From: an uncultured Polaribacter sp.
Lineage (GTDB): Bacteria; Bacteroidota; Bacteroidia; Flavobacteriales; Flavobacteriaceae
Assembly: GCA_905480405.1 (NCBI GenBank)
Contig: CAJQQH010000043.1
Location: 1 to 64,000, forward strand
DNA: 64,000 bases
Direction: 5' to 3'
A model generated the notes under the pieces. That model did not search any database. It was not told the origin of the DNA and saw only the letters and a program-made list of their open reading frames with translations. Made by a program: the position numbers and the translations under genes. This document shows, piece after piece, positions 1 to 10,807 of the stretch (within the stretch, counting starts at the first letter, position 1; each line of letters starts with the position of its first letter).

Positions 1-36
1 AAAATGGTCTGAAAAACAAGATAAAATTGAATATTA

Positions 37-71
37 AAAAAAGCTCAAATTAATAATTTGAGCTTTTTTAT
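37..71. terminator. Rho-independent terminator-like hairpin
   Basis: AGCTCAAATT..AATTTGAGCT followed by a T tract. Confidence 0.7.
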
Positions 72-202
72 TACAAAATAAATTGCATTAGCAATGCATA
101 AATCTTATTTATTCTATTCTCTTTTCACTCATTTATCATTCTTAAAGAATGTACTATATTTATACAAATTAAATTCTATAGGTTTAATCTTAAATAAAAA
201 AA

Positions 203-1375
203 ATGAAAAAAATTAGCCGAATAATTATTCTGTTTATACTTGTAACAATTACGTTATATTTTATTGCAACATTGATTGTTCCTAAAATGTTAGATAAAAA
301 ATTTAACGTAGTAACAATCGCTTCTCCTTATCAAATTTCTAACGAAGCTTCTATAATATATAACTCATTAGAATTTATATCAGATCTACATAGTGATGCT
401 TTGTTATGGGACAGAGACCTTTTGGTTAAGAACGATTACGGAATGGTTGATATTCCTAGAATGCTAAATTCTAACATAGCATTACAGGGTTTTACTATAG
501 TTACAAAAGCACCAAAAAACATCAATTTTGATCATAATAAAGATGATTCAGATCAAATTACAATGCCTTATATTTTACAAGGACGTCCAATTCATTCTTG
601 GTTTAATTTATTCGAAAGAGCAATTACACAATGTAAAGCCTTACATCAATTTGAAGAAAAATCTAAAGGAAAGTTTAGAATTATTAAATCATTATCTGGT
701 TTTAATAAATACTTAAAAGATAGAAAAAACAATAAAGAAATTACTGCTGGTTTTCTTGGTATTGAAGGAATGCATGCTTTAAATGGTGAAATTGAAAATA
801 TTGATAAAATGTACGAAGCAGGTGTACGTATGATGGCTCCAGTACATTTTTTTGATAATAAATTAGGAGGTTCTGCTCACGGAGTTTCTAAGAAAGGTTT
901 ATCTGAATTTGGAAAAGAAGTTATCAAAAAAATGGAGCAAAAAAAAATGATAATAGACCTTGCTCATAGTTCTCCTAAAATGATTGATGATATTTTGTCA
1001 ATTGTAAAAGTACCCGTTGTTACTTCACATACTGGTGTTAAAGGAACTTGTAATTCTCCTCGTAACCTTTCTGATGATCATTTAAAAAAAATTGCTAAAT
1101 CTAAAGGCTTAATAGGAATAGGAATGTTTAAAGGAGCAACTTGTGATAATACAATTGCATCAACAGTTAAAGCTATAAAATATTGTATCGATTTAGTAGG
1201 AGCCGATTATGTTGCTCTTGGTTCTGATTTTGACGGTGCAACTGAAACCCATACAGATATTACAGGACTTCCGCTTTATGTTGAAGAAATGATTAAAAAC
1301 TCTATTTCTAAAGAGCAAATAGAAAAAGTTATGGGTGGAAATGTAAAACGTTTTTTATTAAATAACTTAGAATAA
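203..1375 (+). CDS. Membrane dipeptidase (peptidase M19 family)
   Basis: ISDLHSDALLWDRD, GIEGMHAL, DLAHSS, VVTSHTG, ALGSDFDG motifs of the M19/renal dipeptidase family; N-terminal TM segment. Confidence 0.88.
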   Translation: MKKISRIIILFILVTITLYFIATLIVPKMLDKKFNVVTIASPYQISNEASIIYNSLEFISDLHSDALLWDRDLLVKNDYGMVDIPRMLNSNIALQGFTIVTKAPKNINFDHNKDDSDQITMPYILQGRPIHSWFNLFERAITQCKALHQFEEKSKGKFRIIKSLSGFNKYLKDRKNNKEITAGFLGIEGMHALNGEIENIDKMYEAGVRMMAPVHFFDNKLGGSAHGVSKKGLSEFGKEVIKKMEQKKMIIDLAHSSPKMIDDILSIVKVPVVTSHTGVKGTCNSPRNLSDDHLKKIAKSKGLIGIGMFKGATCDNTIASTVKAIKYCIDLVGADYVALGSDFDGATETHTDITGLPLYVEEMIKNSISKEQIEKVMGGNVKRFLLNNLE

Positions 1376-1465
1376 ATAAATTCATTTTTTATAAACAACA
1401 AAAAAATTAGCATTTTAAATACATTAGAATTAGTAGAAAAGTAAAATTATGTTTTTTAACTCATA

Positions 1466-2440
1466 ATGATGAAGGAAAAGAATAAACAAATCAAGATTAT
1501 TGGCTGTGGAGTATCTGGTTTAACTGTTGGAATTATGCTTTTAGAAAAAGGATACAATGTTGAAATAATAACAGAAAAAAATCCTTCTGAAACAACTTCT
1601 GCTAAAGCAGCAGCTATTTGGTTTCCCTATGAAGTAAACCCTAAAGAAAAAGCGAAAGAATGGAGTAAAATCTCATACAATAAGTTTAAAGAATTTTGTA
1701 ACGATAAAACTACAGGCGTAACGATGGTTTCTTTAACAACTTTAATAAAAAAGGAAGAAGATGCTTGGTGGAAAGATGCAATTCCTGAAAATGAAATAAG
1801 AAAAGCTCGATTGGAAGAATTACCTAAGAAATATCCTTTAGGTTATAAAATAAATGTTCCGTTAGCCGAAACACCAATTTACTTAAAGTACTTGTTTAAT
1901 AAATTTAACGAACTAAAGGGTTTAATATCAATAAATAGAATTACAAACATTAATCAATTACAATCAGAAAACAACATTATAATAAACTGTACTGGTATTG
2001 GCTCTAGAGAATTAGTACCCGACAAAGAATTATATCCTATTCTCGGACAAATAGTTAAAGCGTATAAACAAGAAAACATTAATTGTATTGCCACTGATTT
2101 TACATTTGGAAAAAACAACGATAAGTTAGCTTATGTAATTCCAAGAAAAGATTGTATAATTTTAGGAGGAACAGCTATAAAGAATAAAGAAGAACTAACA
2201 CCAGATAATGAATTAACCAAAAGTATTTTATTTAGTTGTAAAGAAATTGAACCTAATTTATCAGAAATAAAAATTAAATCTGTTCTAGTTGGTTTAAGAC
2301 CTGGTAGGTCAGAAATAAGGCTTGAAAGAGAAGGCAAAAACATAATTCATAATTACGGTCATGGAGGCGGTGGATATACTGTTTCCTGGGGATGTGCAAC
2401 TGCTGTTTTAGAGCTTGTAAATCAAATTAATAAAGAATAA
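1466..2440 (+). CDS. FAD-dependent oxidoreductase, D-amino-acid oxidase family
   Basis: N-terminal IIGCGVSGLTVGIMLLEKGY dinucleotide-binding motif; C-terminal VGLRPGRSEIRLE...NYGHGGGGYTVSWGCA typical of DAO. Confidence 0.87.
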   Translation: MMKEKNKQIKIIGCGVSGLTVGIMLLEKGYNVEIITEKNPSETTSAKAAAIWFPYEVNPKEKAKEWSKISYNKFKEFCNDKTTGVTMVSLTTLIKKEEDAWWKDAIPENEIRKARLEELPKKYPLGYKINVPLAETPIYLKYLFNKFNELKGLISINRITNINQLQSENNIIINCTGIGSRELVPDKELYPILGQIVKAYKQENINCIATDFTFGKNNDKLAYVIPRKDCIILGGTAIKNKEELTPDNELTKSILFSCKEIEPNLSEIKIKSVLVGLRPGRSEIRLEREGKNIIHNYGHGGGGYTVSWGCATAVLELVNQINKE

Positions 2441-2463
2441 GAACGGTTTTAAAAAAACTAACT

Positions 2464-3249
2464 TTATAATTTTACTAATTCATGTTCTTTAACAGTAGGA
2501 AACAACTTTTCTGCTTCTGTTAAATCTAAAATCGTGTCTATTTCATACCAAGGTTTATCATCGAAATAAACAGCTTCTAAGGATATACTTTTTTCATCAA
2601 TCATATTTGCAAAAACTGTTTCATAGTAGCAATTTAAGCTACCTTCAGAAATATATTGATTCAATTTTTTAGAAATTTTGCTCCAAGTTAATAAAGAAAA
2701 GCTATAAATGTTTACCGTTTTATAACGTGTATCTGAGTACACCTCTTTTGTACCTTCTTGAAAATGAGTAACTAAATTCTCGTTATTAACAGAAACTGTA
2801 GTTCCGTTAAGCCATTTTTGCATTTTTGCAACAGCCATTTTATCCGCAAATACCATTTTATCTAACAAAGAAGTTTCTAAAACTAAATCGCTCTCAAAAA
2901 GAACAAAGGGTGTCTTTATAATATTACGAGCCAACCAAAGTGAATAAATATTATTTGTAGTTGCATAAATAGGATTATGGACATATTCAATACTTAGACC
3001 ATCTTTTTCAGTACCTAAAAAATCAATTATTGCTTCTTTTTTATAACCAGTAACAACTATAAGATGTTTAAAACCTTGCTCTTTTAAATTGGTAATAAGC
3101 CTATCTAGCATAGACGTTTCATTAACAAGTGTTAAACATTTTGGCGCATCTTTTGTTATTGGAAAAAGACGACTCCCCTTTCCTGCTGCAAGCAATAACG
3201 CTGTTGTAATACGATTATTTTTAAGATAACTTTTCGAAGTAATTGTCAT
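2464..3249 (-). CDS. Sugar-phosphate/phosphocholine-type nucleotidyltransferase
   Basis: ALLLAAGKGSRLFPITKDAPKCLTLVN NTP-transferase motif; LFESDLVLE acidic motif. Confidence 0.8.
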   Translation of the reverse strand: MTITSKSYLKNNRITTALLLAAGKGSRLFPITKDAPKCLTLVNETSMLDRLITNLKEQGFKHLIVVTGYKKEAIIDFLGTEKDGLSIEYVHNPIYATTNNIYSLWLARNIIKTPFVLFESDLVLETSLLDKMVFADKMAVAKMQKWLNGTTVSVNNENLVTHFQEGTKEVYSDTRYKTVNIYSFSLLTWSKISKKLNQYISEGSLNCYYETVFANMIDEKSISLEAVYFDDKPWYEIDTILDLTEAEKLFPTVKEHELVKL

Positions 3250-3440
3250 GCAATATTAATTTAAGAAACGGCTAAAAAAAAACATAAAAGCGTTCTTAAA
3301 GGCTTTTATGCTGATTCAATTTAATTTTAAAATATTTTTCTTATACTATTTTGCAAACGTACCAAGATACTATGGAATTTACTATTAAAATTTAACAATT
3401 TAATATCGTAATTAAATTTTTACAAAAAGACATAAAAAAA

Positions 3441-3478
3441 CCCTCTAATTATTGTTTTAACATCAACAATTAGAGGGA
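3441..3478 (-). terminator. Terminator-like hairpin downstream of lon
   Basis: CCCTCTAATTATTG...CAACAATTAGAGGG inverted repeat, T tract on the minus strand. Confidence 0.7.
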
Positions 3479-3484
3479 TTTATA

Positions 3485-5956
3485 TTATCCTAATTTCTTA
3501 GCATTCTTTACTTTTTGCTTTGTTAAAGCTATTTCTATTACTTCTTTCATTTCTGTAACATAATGAAAAGTTAAGCCTTTTAAATAGCTTTCTTTTATTT
3601 CTAAAATGTCTTTTTCATTTTCTTTACACAAGATAATTTCTTTAATGTTTGCTCTTTTAGCAGCTAATATTTTTTCTTTAATTCCGCCAACAGGTAACAC
3701 TTTTCCACGCAAAGTAATCTCTCCTGTCATAGCTAACTTGTTTTTGATTTTACGTTGCGTAAAAGACGAAACTAAAGAAGTTAACATTGTAATACCAGCA
3801 CTTGGACCATCTTTTGGTGTTGCCCCTTCTGGCACATGAATATGCACATTAAACTTTTCTAAAGTTTCTGGTTTAATACCAAACTCTTCAGCATTCGATT
3901 TTATGTATTGTAATGCAATTGTTGCAGATTCTTTCATAACTGTTCCTAAATTACCCGTTATAGAAAGTGTTCCTTTTCCTTTTGATAAAATAGATTCTAT
4001 AAATAAAATATCGCCACCAACTTGTGTCCAAGCCAAACCAGTTACAACACCTGCAACATCATTGTTTTCGAATTTATCTCTGTTTCTAGGAGTTCCTAAA
4101 ATATCTTCTACTTTTTCAGATGAAATTGCAACATCATATTCCTCTTCTAAAGCAATAGATTTTGCTGCAAAACGTACCACTTTTGCAATTTTCTTTTCTA
4201 AACCACGAACTCCAGATTCTCTTGTATATCCTTCAACAATTTGTTCTAACTGTTTTTTACCTAACTTTAAATGTTTAGTAGATAAACCGTGTTCTTTTAA
4301 TTGTTTTGGTAATAAATGTCTTTTAGCTATTTCTATTTTCTCTTCAATAGTATAACCAGTTACATTTATAATCTCCATTCTATCACGCAAAGCCCAAGGA
4401 ATTTGACCTAAGTTGTTGGCTGTAGCAATAAAAAGTACTTTAGATAAATCGTAACCAACTTCTAAATAATTATCATAAAACTCTTCATTTTGCTCAGGGT
4501 CTAACACCTCTAACATTGCAGAAGATGGATCTCCTTGATGACTCTGACCTAATTTATCAATCTCATCTAATACAAATACTGGGTTTGATGTTCCAGATTT
4601 TTTTAAATTCTGAATTAAACGCCCAGGCATTGCTCCAATATATGTTTTTCTATGCCCTCTAATTTCAGCTTCATCTCGTAAACCACCTAAAGACATACGT
4701 ACATATTTACGACCTAAAGCTTCTGCCACAGATTTACCTAAAGAAGTTTTACCAACTCCTGGAGGGCCATATAAACAGATAATTGGCGATTTCATATCTC
4801 CTCTTAACTTTAAAACGGCTAAATGTTCTATAATTCTTTCCTTTACTTTTTCTAAACCAAAATGATCTCTATCTAATACCTTTGTTGCATGTTTTAAATC
4901 GAATTTATCTTCAGAATAGATTCCCCAAGGTAATTCTAACATCAACTCTAAATAACTTCTTTGAACACCATATTCTGCTGCTTGAGGGTTCATTCGTTTT
5001 AAACGACTTAACTCTTTAGTAAAAGTCTCCCCTACTTCTTTCTTCCATTTTTTAGTCTTCGCTTTTAAACGCATTTCCTCTAACTCTTGGTCATTAGAAA
5101 CACCACCTAATTCTTCTTGAATGGTTTTTAATTGCTGGTTTAAATAATATTCTCTTTGCTGTTGATCTAAATCTTCACGCGTTTTAGACTGAATATCATT
5201 TTTTAATTGTAATTTCTGAAGCTCTTTATTTAAATGCTTTAATGTTAATAATGCACGTTCTTTTAGATTGTCTTTTTCTAAAATAACTTGTTTTTGCATT
5301 ACACTTAAATCCATATTGGAAGCAATAAAATTTACCAAAAAGGAATTCGAATGAATATTTTTTATGGCAAATGAAGCTTCTGAAGGTAACATTGGGTTTT
5401 CTTTTATAACCTCTAAAGCTTGTTCTTTTATAGAATCTATAATAGCATCAAACTCTTTTTCATCTTCTACTTCTCTGTTCTCAATTACTTCTTTAACAGT
5501 TGCTTTTAAATAAGGCTCGTCTTGTATAATTTCATCTATTTCAAAACGCTTTTTTCCTTGAATTATAACTGTTGTATTCCCATCAGGCATTTTTAATACA
5601 CGTAAAATTTGCGCTACAACACCTGTTGTATTAATATCTTTTAAACCAGGATCTTCTTCCTCTTCATTTCTTTGTGCAACAACCCCAATAATTTTATCGC
5701 CTTTATTAGCGTCTTTTATTAATTGAATTGATTTATCTCTACCTGCTGTAATTGGTATTACAACTCCAGGAAATAACACGGTATTTCTTAGCGGAAGAAT
5801 TGGTAATGTTTCTGGTACGCTTTCTTTATTGATGATTTCTTCATCTTCTGGTGTCATTAACGGAATTAATTCAGAGTCTTCATTCATCATATTTTGTAAC
5901 GACAAACTGTCTAACTTTAATATCTTTGTTTTGCTCATGTGCTGTATATCTGTCAT
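3485..5956 (-). CDS. lon: Endopeptidase La (ATP-dependent Lon protease)
   Basis: [20 protein letters not shown]-domain; [29 protein letters not shown] Walker [16 protein letters not shown] catalytic Ser. Confidence 0.97.
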   Translation of the reverse strand: MTDIQHMSKTKILKLDSLSLQNMMNEDSELIPLMTPEDEEIINKESVPETLPILPLRNTVLFPGVVIPITAGRDKSIQLIKDANKGDKIIGVVAQRNEEEEDPGLKDINTTGVVAQILRVLKMPDGNTTVIIQGKKRFEIDEIIQDEPYLKATVKEVIENREVEDEKEFDAIIDSIKEQALEVIKENPMLPSEASFAIKNIHSNSFLVNFIASNMDLSVMQKQVILEKDNLKERALLTLKHLNKELQKLQLKNDIQSKTREDLDQQQREYYLNQQLKTIQEELGGVSNDQELEEMRLKAKTKKWKKEVGETFTKELSRLKRMNPQAAEYGVQRSYLELMLELPWGIYSEDKFDLKHATKVLDRDHFGLEKVKERIIEHLAVLKLRGDMKSPIICLYGPPGVGKTSLGKSVAEALGRKYVRMSLGGLRDEAEIRGHRKTYIGAMPGRLIQNLKKSGTSNPVFVLDEIDKLGQSHQGDPSSAMLEVLDPEQNEEFYDNYLEVGYDLSKVLFIATANNLGQIPWALRDRMEIINVTGYTIEEKIEIAKRHLLPKQLKEHGLSTKHLKLGKKQLEQIVEGYTRESGVRGLEKKIAKVVRFAAKSIALEEEYDVAISSEKVEDILGTPRNRDKFENNDVAGVVTGLAWTQVGGDILFIESILSKGKGTLSITGNLGTVMKESATIALQYIKSNAEEFGIKPETLEKFNVHIHVPEGATPKDGPSAGITMLTSLVSSFTQRKIKNKLAMTGEITLRGKVLPVGGIKEKILAAKRANIKEIILCKENEKDILEIKESYLKGLTFHYVTEMKEVIEIALTKQKVKNAKKLG

Positions 5957-6139
5957 TGTGACATTGATTTATTTTAACAAATAAAATCAATATCAATATT
6001 TTAACTTTAAAATTCTGATAATTAACTTATTAAATATAAAACCTTAATTATCCTTTATAATTAAAACAATTGTTGTGCCAAAGGATTTTTTAGTAAGTCT
6101 TATTAAACTTAAATACAATACATATATTGCAACAAAAAA

Positions 6140-6710
6140 ATGAAACAAATAATTCTAATTGCCCTAATTTCTATTATTTTCTCTTGTAAATCTAACAAAA
6201 CAAGTCTTGATCAAAATTCAATTTCAAAAAAGAAAAATATCATTGAAAGATATTAAAGAAAAAAAAGCAATTATTAGACCTAATAATAACAACTATTCAA
6301 TTGCAGGTAATTTCTTATATCATTATTTAAATACGGATAGTAAGTTTAATAAAATAAAAGGAGATTATTATTCTTTAAAACACCCCAAAAACATAGAAGT
6401 TAACATGATTGTAAATTACTCTAAAAAATTTATGAATATAGAAAATTCTATCGTTGCTCAAATTTGGGTTATTACAAAAAATGAAACAGAACTTAAAAAC
6501 CTTAAAATTAAAGTTTATTCAGAAAAAAACGGAATTCTAAATTTTCATTCCAATTTTAATAGAACCAGAAAAAATCCATATTGGGTTGAAAAAATTTTTA
6601 CAAAAAAGCTTGATACTAATACAAACTTTATCAACCTAGTTTCCGATGATAAAATATATGTTGAAGTAAATGGATATAAATATACATTTGTAACTCCTAA
6701 AGTTAATTAA
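6140..6710 (+). pseudogene. Putative lipoprotein gene interrupted by a frameshift near 6220-6250
   Basis: ATG at 6140 encodes MKQIILIALISIIFSCKSNK (lipoprotein signal) but stops at 6256; the rest is open in another frame (6207-6710, only a TTG start). Confidence 0.6.
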
Positions 6711-6714
6711 CTAA

Positions 6715-7662
6715 ATGTCTAAAATCAAAATTCAAACCATAACATATAAAGGATGGCAACATGCTATAGAAATTACAAATTTATATATTAAGATTATTAT
6801 TGTTCCAGAAGTTGGACGAATATTATCATTTAGTTTTATAAACTCAGAAAATATCTTTTACGAGAACAAAACTTTAGAAGGTGTAAAATTTAATAACGGA
6901 ACATATTTTATTAAAGAAGGAAAAATAGCAGCACCCGATATTGGTGGAAATAGGATTTTACCATGCTCTGAAGAATATTTTCATTTAATTTCTGGCTCTA
7001 GATATGTACCAGATCCTTTTATAAATGCTCATTCATATAAGTCTAAAATCTTAAATAATGGAGTTGTTTTAAAAAGCCCTATTAGTTCTTTATTAGGTAT
7101 TGAAATTATAAGAACAATTACTATTGATAAGGAAGGTTGTAAAGTATATATAGCGCAAGAATTGATTAAAAAACAAGCTGCAAAGAATAACACGCTAGAA
7201 AAAATACCTTTAACATTATGGAGTTTATCAAAAATTAAAAACCCTAACAGCAGTTTTACTCAAATAGCAAGAAAAAGTATTTTTAAAGATGGGTATACAA
7301 TTTCTAAATGGCCAGATGCTAAAAACTATGCAGAAGAAAACGCATCATTAGATAACAGTATTGTTACCTTAAAATCTTCTGAAAAACATTCTCAAAAAAT
7401 AGGAACAGATTCTAGAAAATGGGTTGCTAGTGCATATAAAGATAATTTATTTGTAGAAAAATTTAGTTATGATGATGAAGCACCTTATCCTGACAATGGA
7501 ACTTCGGTAACTATTTTTGGAAATCATTTATTTACAGAACTAGAATGCCTTAGTCCAGAAAAAACCTTATTAATAGGAGAAAAAATAACCTATAACTTAA
7601 CTTGGTGTTTATTTAAAAGCGAAGAAAAATCAAATTTAAAAACAGTATTCGACCGTTTTTAA
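6715..7662 (+). CDS. DUF4380-like hypothetical protein
   Basis: Single long ORF; ITNLYIKIIIVPEVGRILSFSF and IGGNRILPCSEEYF resemble DUF4380 / galactose-mutarotase-like proteins. Confidence 0.6.
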   Translation: MSKIKIQTITYKGWQHAIEITNLYIKIIIVPEVGRILSFSFINSENIFYENKTLEGVKFNNGTYFIKEGKIAAPDIGGNRILPCSEEYFHLISGSRYVPDPFINAHSYKSKILNNGVVLKSPISSLLGIEIIRTITIDKEGCKVYIAQELIKKQAAKNNTLEKIPLTLWSLSKIKNPNSSFTQIARKSIFKDGYTISKWPDAKNYAEENASLDNSIVTLKSSEKHSQKIGTDSRKWVASAYKDNLFVEKFSYDDEAPYPDNGTSVTIFGNHLFTELECLSPEKTLLIGEKITYNLTWCLFKSEEKSNLKTVFDRF

Positions 7663-7717
7663 ATTATTCATCTTCTAAAGGATTTATTATTCAATTCTAT
7701 CCTTTATTTTTGCGCAC

Positions 7718-8512
7718 ATGAAAAACATTAAACAAACCACAAAAAAGTTACAGCGTAATGTTGCAGAAGCTATTCAGCAATTTTCTATGATTGAAGATGG
7801 TGATAAAATTATGGTTTGTTTATCAGGAGGAAAAGACAGCTACACATTATTAAATATGATGATGTATTTTAAAAAAGTTGCTCCTATTACTTTTGAAATT
7901 ATTGCAGTTAATCTAGACCAAAAACAACCTGGTTTTCCAGAAGAAATCTTACCAGAATACCTTTCTAACCTAGGTGTAGATTTCAAAATAATAGAAAAAA
8001 ACACCTATAAAGTTGTTATGGATAAAACTCCAGAAGGTAAAACTACTTGTAGCCTTTGCTCTCGTTTAAGAAGAGGAACTTTATATGAAGCTGCTAGAAA
8101 TTTAGGCTGTAACAAGTTAGCTCTTGGCCATCATAGAAACGATATTATAGAAACCTTTTTATTAAACTTTTTCTTTGCAGGTAAACTAGAAACGATGCCT
8201 CCAAAATTTATAAATGATGCAGGAGATTTAATTATTTTAAGACCTTTAGCTTTATGTAAAGAGAGTGATATTGAAATCTATTCTAATGCATTAAACTTCC
8301 CTATTATACCATGTAACTTATGTGGTTCTCAAGAGAACTTACAACGTAAAAAAGTAAAAGAAATGATTACTAATTGGGAAATAGAAAGCCCAAACAGAAG
8401 CTCTGTAATGATGAATGCTTTACAAAATGTTTCTCCTTCTCACTTATTAGATCACTCTTTATATGATTTTACAGCACTAAAAAATAAAGTTTCAGAAAAT
8501 GTTATCTCTTAA
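7718..8512 (+). CDS. ttcA: tRNA 2-thiocytidine biosynthesis protein TtcA
   Basis: CLSGGKDSYTLLNMM PP-loop; CSLCSRLRRGTLYEAA; PCNLCGSQENLQR. Confidence 0.92.
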   Translation: MKNIKQTTKKLQRNVAEAIQQFSMIEDGDKIMVCLSGGKDSYTLLNMMMYFKKVAPITFEIIAVNLDQKQPGFPEEILPEYLSNLGVDFKIIEKNTYKVVMDKTPEGKTTCSLCSRLRRGTLYEAARNLGCNKLALGHHRNDIIETFLLNFFFAGKLETMPPKFINDAGDLIILRPLALCKESDIEIYSNALNFPIIPCNLCGSQENLQRKKVKEMITNWEIESPNRSSVMMNALQNVSPSHLLDHSLYDFTALKNKVSENVIS

Positions 8513-8637
8513 TATTTCTGAGAATTTTACTTATAATTTGGTGATAAAGATTGGCTTAAAATAAAAAGTTTACTTTTATTTTTATATAAACTGTCACATT
8601 TTAAAAACAGTTTTGTCTTTATTATAGAATCGTTTTA

Positions 8638-9204
8638 TTGGAAACTAACCAACCACATATAACCAACCTAATAGATCGCTGTAAAAAGTCGGATAAAAAC
8701 GCACAGCTAGAACTATACAAAGCTTATTACAAAGCTATGTATAATACAGCACACAGAATTCTAAAAGATAGTTATGAAGCAGAAGATATTATGCAAGAAG
8801 CTTTTTTAACTGTTTTTACAAAATTAGACACCTATAAAGGTGAAGTAACTTTTGGTGCTTGGTTAAAACGAATTGTAATAAACAAGAGTTTAACACAATT
8901 AAAGAAAAACAATAGATACGAAGAAGTAAAAATGGAAATTGTACCTAGTAACGAAATAGAAGATGCTGTTGTTGATTATAGGGGATTAAACCCAAAAAGC
9001 GTTCTAAATACTTTACAAAGTTTAAAAGATAATTATAGAGTTGTGCTTACCTTAAATTTAATTGAAGGTTATGATTATGAAGAAATTGCACTAATATTAA
9101 ATTATACAAACGAAAATGTGAGAACCACAGTTTCTAGAGCAAAGAAAAAATTAAAGCAAGCTTTACTTGCAGATAATATACAAGAACAAGCGTATGGAAG
9201 ATAA
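8638..9204 (+). CDS. ECF-type RNA polymerase sigma factor (TTG start)
   Basis: Sigma region 2 (AYYKAMYNTAHRILKDSYEAEDIMQEAFLTVF) and region 4 (LNLIEGYDYEEIALILNYTNENVRTTVSRAKKKLK). Confidence 0.93.
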   Translation: METNQPHITNLIDRCKKSDKNAQLELYKAYYKAMYNTAHRILKDSYEAEDIMQEAFLTVFTKLDTYKGEVTFGAWLKRIVINKSLTQLKKNNRYEEVKMEIVPSNEIEDAVVDYRGLNPKSVLNTLQSLKDNYRVVLTLNLIEGYDYEEIALILNYTNENVRTTVSRAKKKLKQALLADNIQEQAYGR

Positions 9205-9718
9205 ATTACACGACTTTTTCTCTGAAAATAATTTCGATTTTCATGAACCTAATTCAGCACATATAGAGCGTTTTGAACGCAAATTAAATAAAACTGAAAA
9301 AAAAAGCGCATCCTCATGGAAATGGCTTTCTGTAGCAGCATCTGTAGTTTTAGTTTTAGGATTTTGGCTAGGTAGCTCACACCAAAAACAACAACTAGAA
9401 TTAGCCGATATTTCTCCTAAAATGAAAGAAGTACAAAATTATTTTCTTTCTACAATTCATCAAGAATTAAAAACAGTAGAAAAAAATAGAAGTTTAGAAA
9501 CAGAAACCATAATTGAAGAAGCTTTAGATCAATTAGAAGAACTGGAAGACAATTATAAGCTTTTTATAAATGAATTAAATTCTGAAGGTAATGCAAGAAA
9601 AATTATTAATTCTATGATTAGAAATTACCAACAACGTTTAGAAATTTTAGAAAATGTATTGCAACAAATTGATCAAATAAAAAACCCTAACACACTAAAA
9701 AATGAAATCTATATATAA
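9194..9718 (+). CDS. Putative membrane-anchored anti-sigma-like protein
   Basis: Overlaps the sigma factor stop; single TM segment (SVAASVVLVLGFWLG); same position as the paralogous gene at 33468-34031. Confidence 0.6.
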   Translation: MEDKLHDFFSENNFDFHEPNSAHIERFERKLNKTEKKSASSWKWLSVAASVVLVLGFWLGSSHQKQQLELADISPKMKEVQNYFLSTIHQELKTVEKNRSLETETIIEEALDQLEELEDNYKLFINELNSEGNARKIINSMIRNYQQRLEILENVLQQIDQIKNPNTLKNEIYI

Positions 9719-10784
9719 AATTACTTTATTCTTTTTGCTTTTTCCTTTAATTACGACTGCTTATAATAATGACAAAAAGCATGAAAAAGTTAAAAGAATA
9801 AAAAAAGAATACAGCGTAAATGCAAATGCCAAATTATCTGTAGATAATAGATATGGTAATTTAAATATTACAACTTGGGATAAAAACAGTATTGAAATTG
9901 AAGTTACTATTACAGTTAAAGGTGATGATTTAGATAGCGTTAATGATAAATTAGAAAGTATAGATGTAGAGTTTGAAGCTTCTGAAAACTTAGTATATGC
10001 AAAAACTAGGTTTGACAAAGAGCAAAAAAGTTGGTCTTTTTGGAAAAGAAACAACAACTTAAATTTTAAAATTAACTACATAATTAAAATGCCAAAAACT
10101 AATTCTGTAGATTTAGATAATGATTATGGTAATATTACTTTAGGTGATTTATTAGGAAAGGCAAATATTAATTGTGATTATGGAAAAATTTCTGTTGGAG
10201 AATTGGCTGCAAATAACAATGATATTAATTTAGATTATTGTTCTTCGTCAACTATTGCTTATATGAAAAGTGGAGATATAAATGCAGATTATTCTAAAGT
10301 TACAATTGAAGAGTCAGAAGATATAAGAGTAAATATAGATTACACTACTTTAAAAATAGAAAAAGTTGGTAACATTAGTTTTAATGCTGATTATGGATCT
10401 ATAAATATTGATGAAGCTACCAATGTTAAAGGTAACTCAGACTATGTTGGCTTACATTTTGGTACAATTAGAAAGAACTTAAAAATTGACACTGATTATG
10501 GAGCAATTTCTGTAAAAAGATTAGTAAAAGGTTTTGAAAGCGTGGACATAGAAGGCCAATATGCTGGCATTAGAATTGGTGTAGATGAAAATGCGGTTTT
10601 CAACTTTGAGTTAGACCTACAGTTTGCAAGTCTTAAAGGAGATAATAACAAAATGGAGTTCTTCAAAAAAATATCGAAGTCTACTAAAAAATATTACGAA
10701 GGTAAGTTTGGAAAAGGAAACTCGAACTCAAACATAAAAATTAGATCTCAATACGGAGGTGTAACAATCAAAGAAAATAACTAA
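9702..10784 (+). CDS. DUF4097-like adhesin/beta-helix protein
   Basis: Signal peptide; repeating ~20-aa DYGxI strands typical of DUF4097-like right-handed beta-repeats. Confidence 0.7.
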   Translation: MKSIYKITLFFLLFPLITTAYNNDKKHEKVKRIKKEYSVNANAKLSVDNRYGNLNITTWDKNSIEIEVTITVKGDDLDSVNDKLESIDVEFEASENLVYAKTRFDKEQKSWSFWKRNNNLNFKINYIIKMPKTNSVDLDNDYGNITLGDLLGKANINCDYGKISVGELAANNNDINLDYCSSSTIAYMKSGDINADYSKVTIEESEDIRVNIDYTTLKIEKVGNISFNADYGSINIDEATNVKGNSDYVGLHFGTIRKNLKIDTDYGAISVKRLVKGFESVDIEGQYAGIRIGVDENAVFNFELDLQFASLKGDNNKMEFFKKISKSTKKYYEGKFGKGNSNSNIKIRSQYGGVTIKENN

Positions 10785-10807
10785 AAAACTAACTTAAAAA
10801 ATAAACC

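Noticed and set aside
3283-3310. CATAAAAGC...GCTTTTATG inverted repeat between lon and the nucleotidyltransferase
   Set aside because: Short AT-rich stem without a clear U tract; could be chance, so not called as a terminator.
3903-4355. 150-aa plus-strand ORF inside lon
   Set aside because: Antisense shadow of a strongly conserved gene; no recognisable domain.
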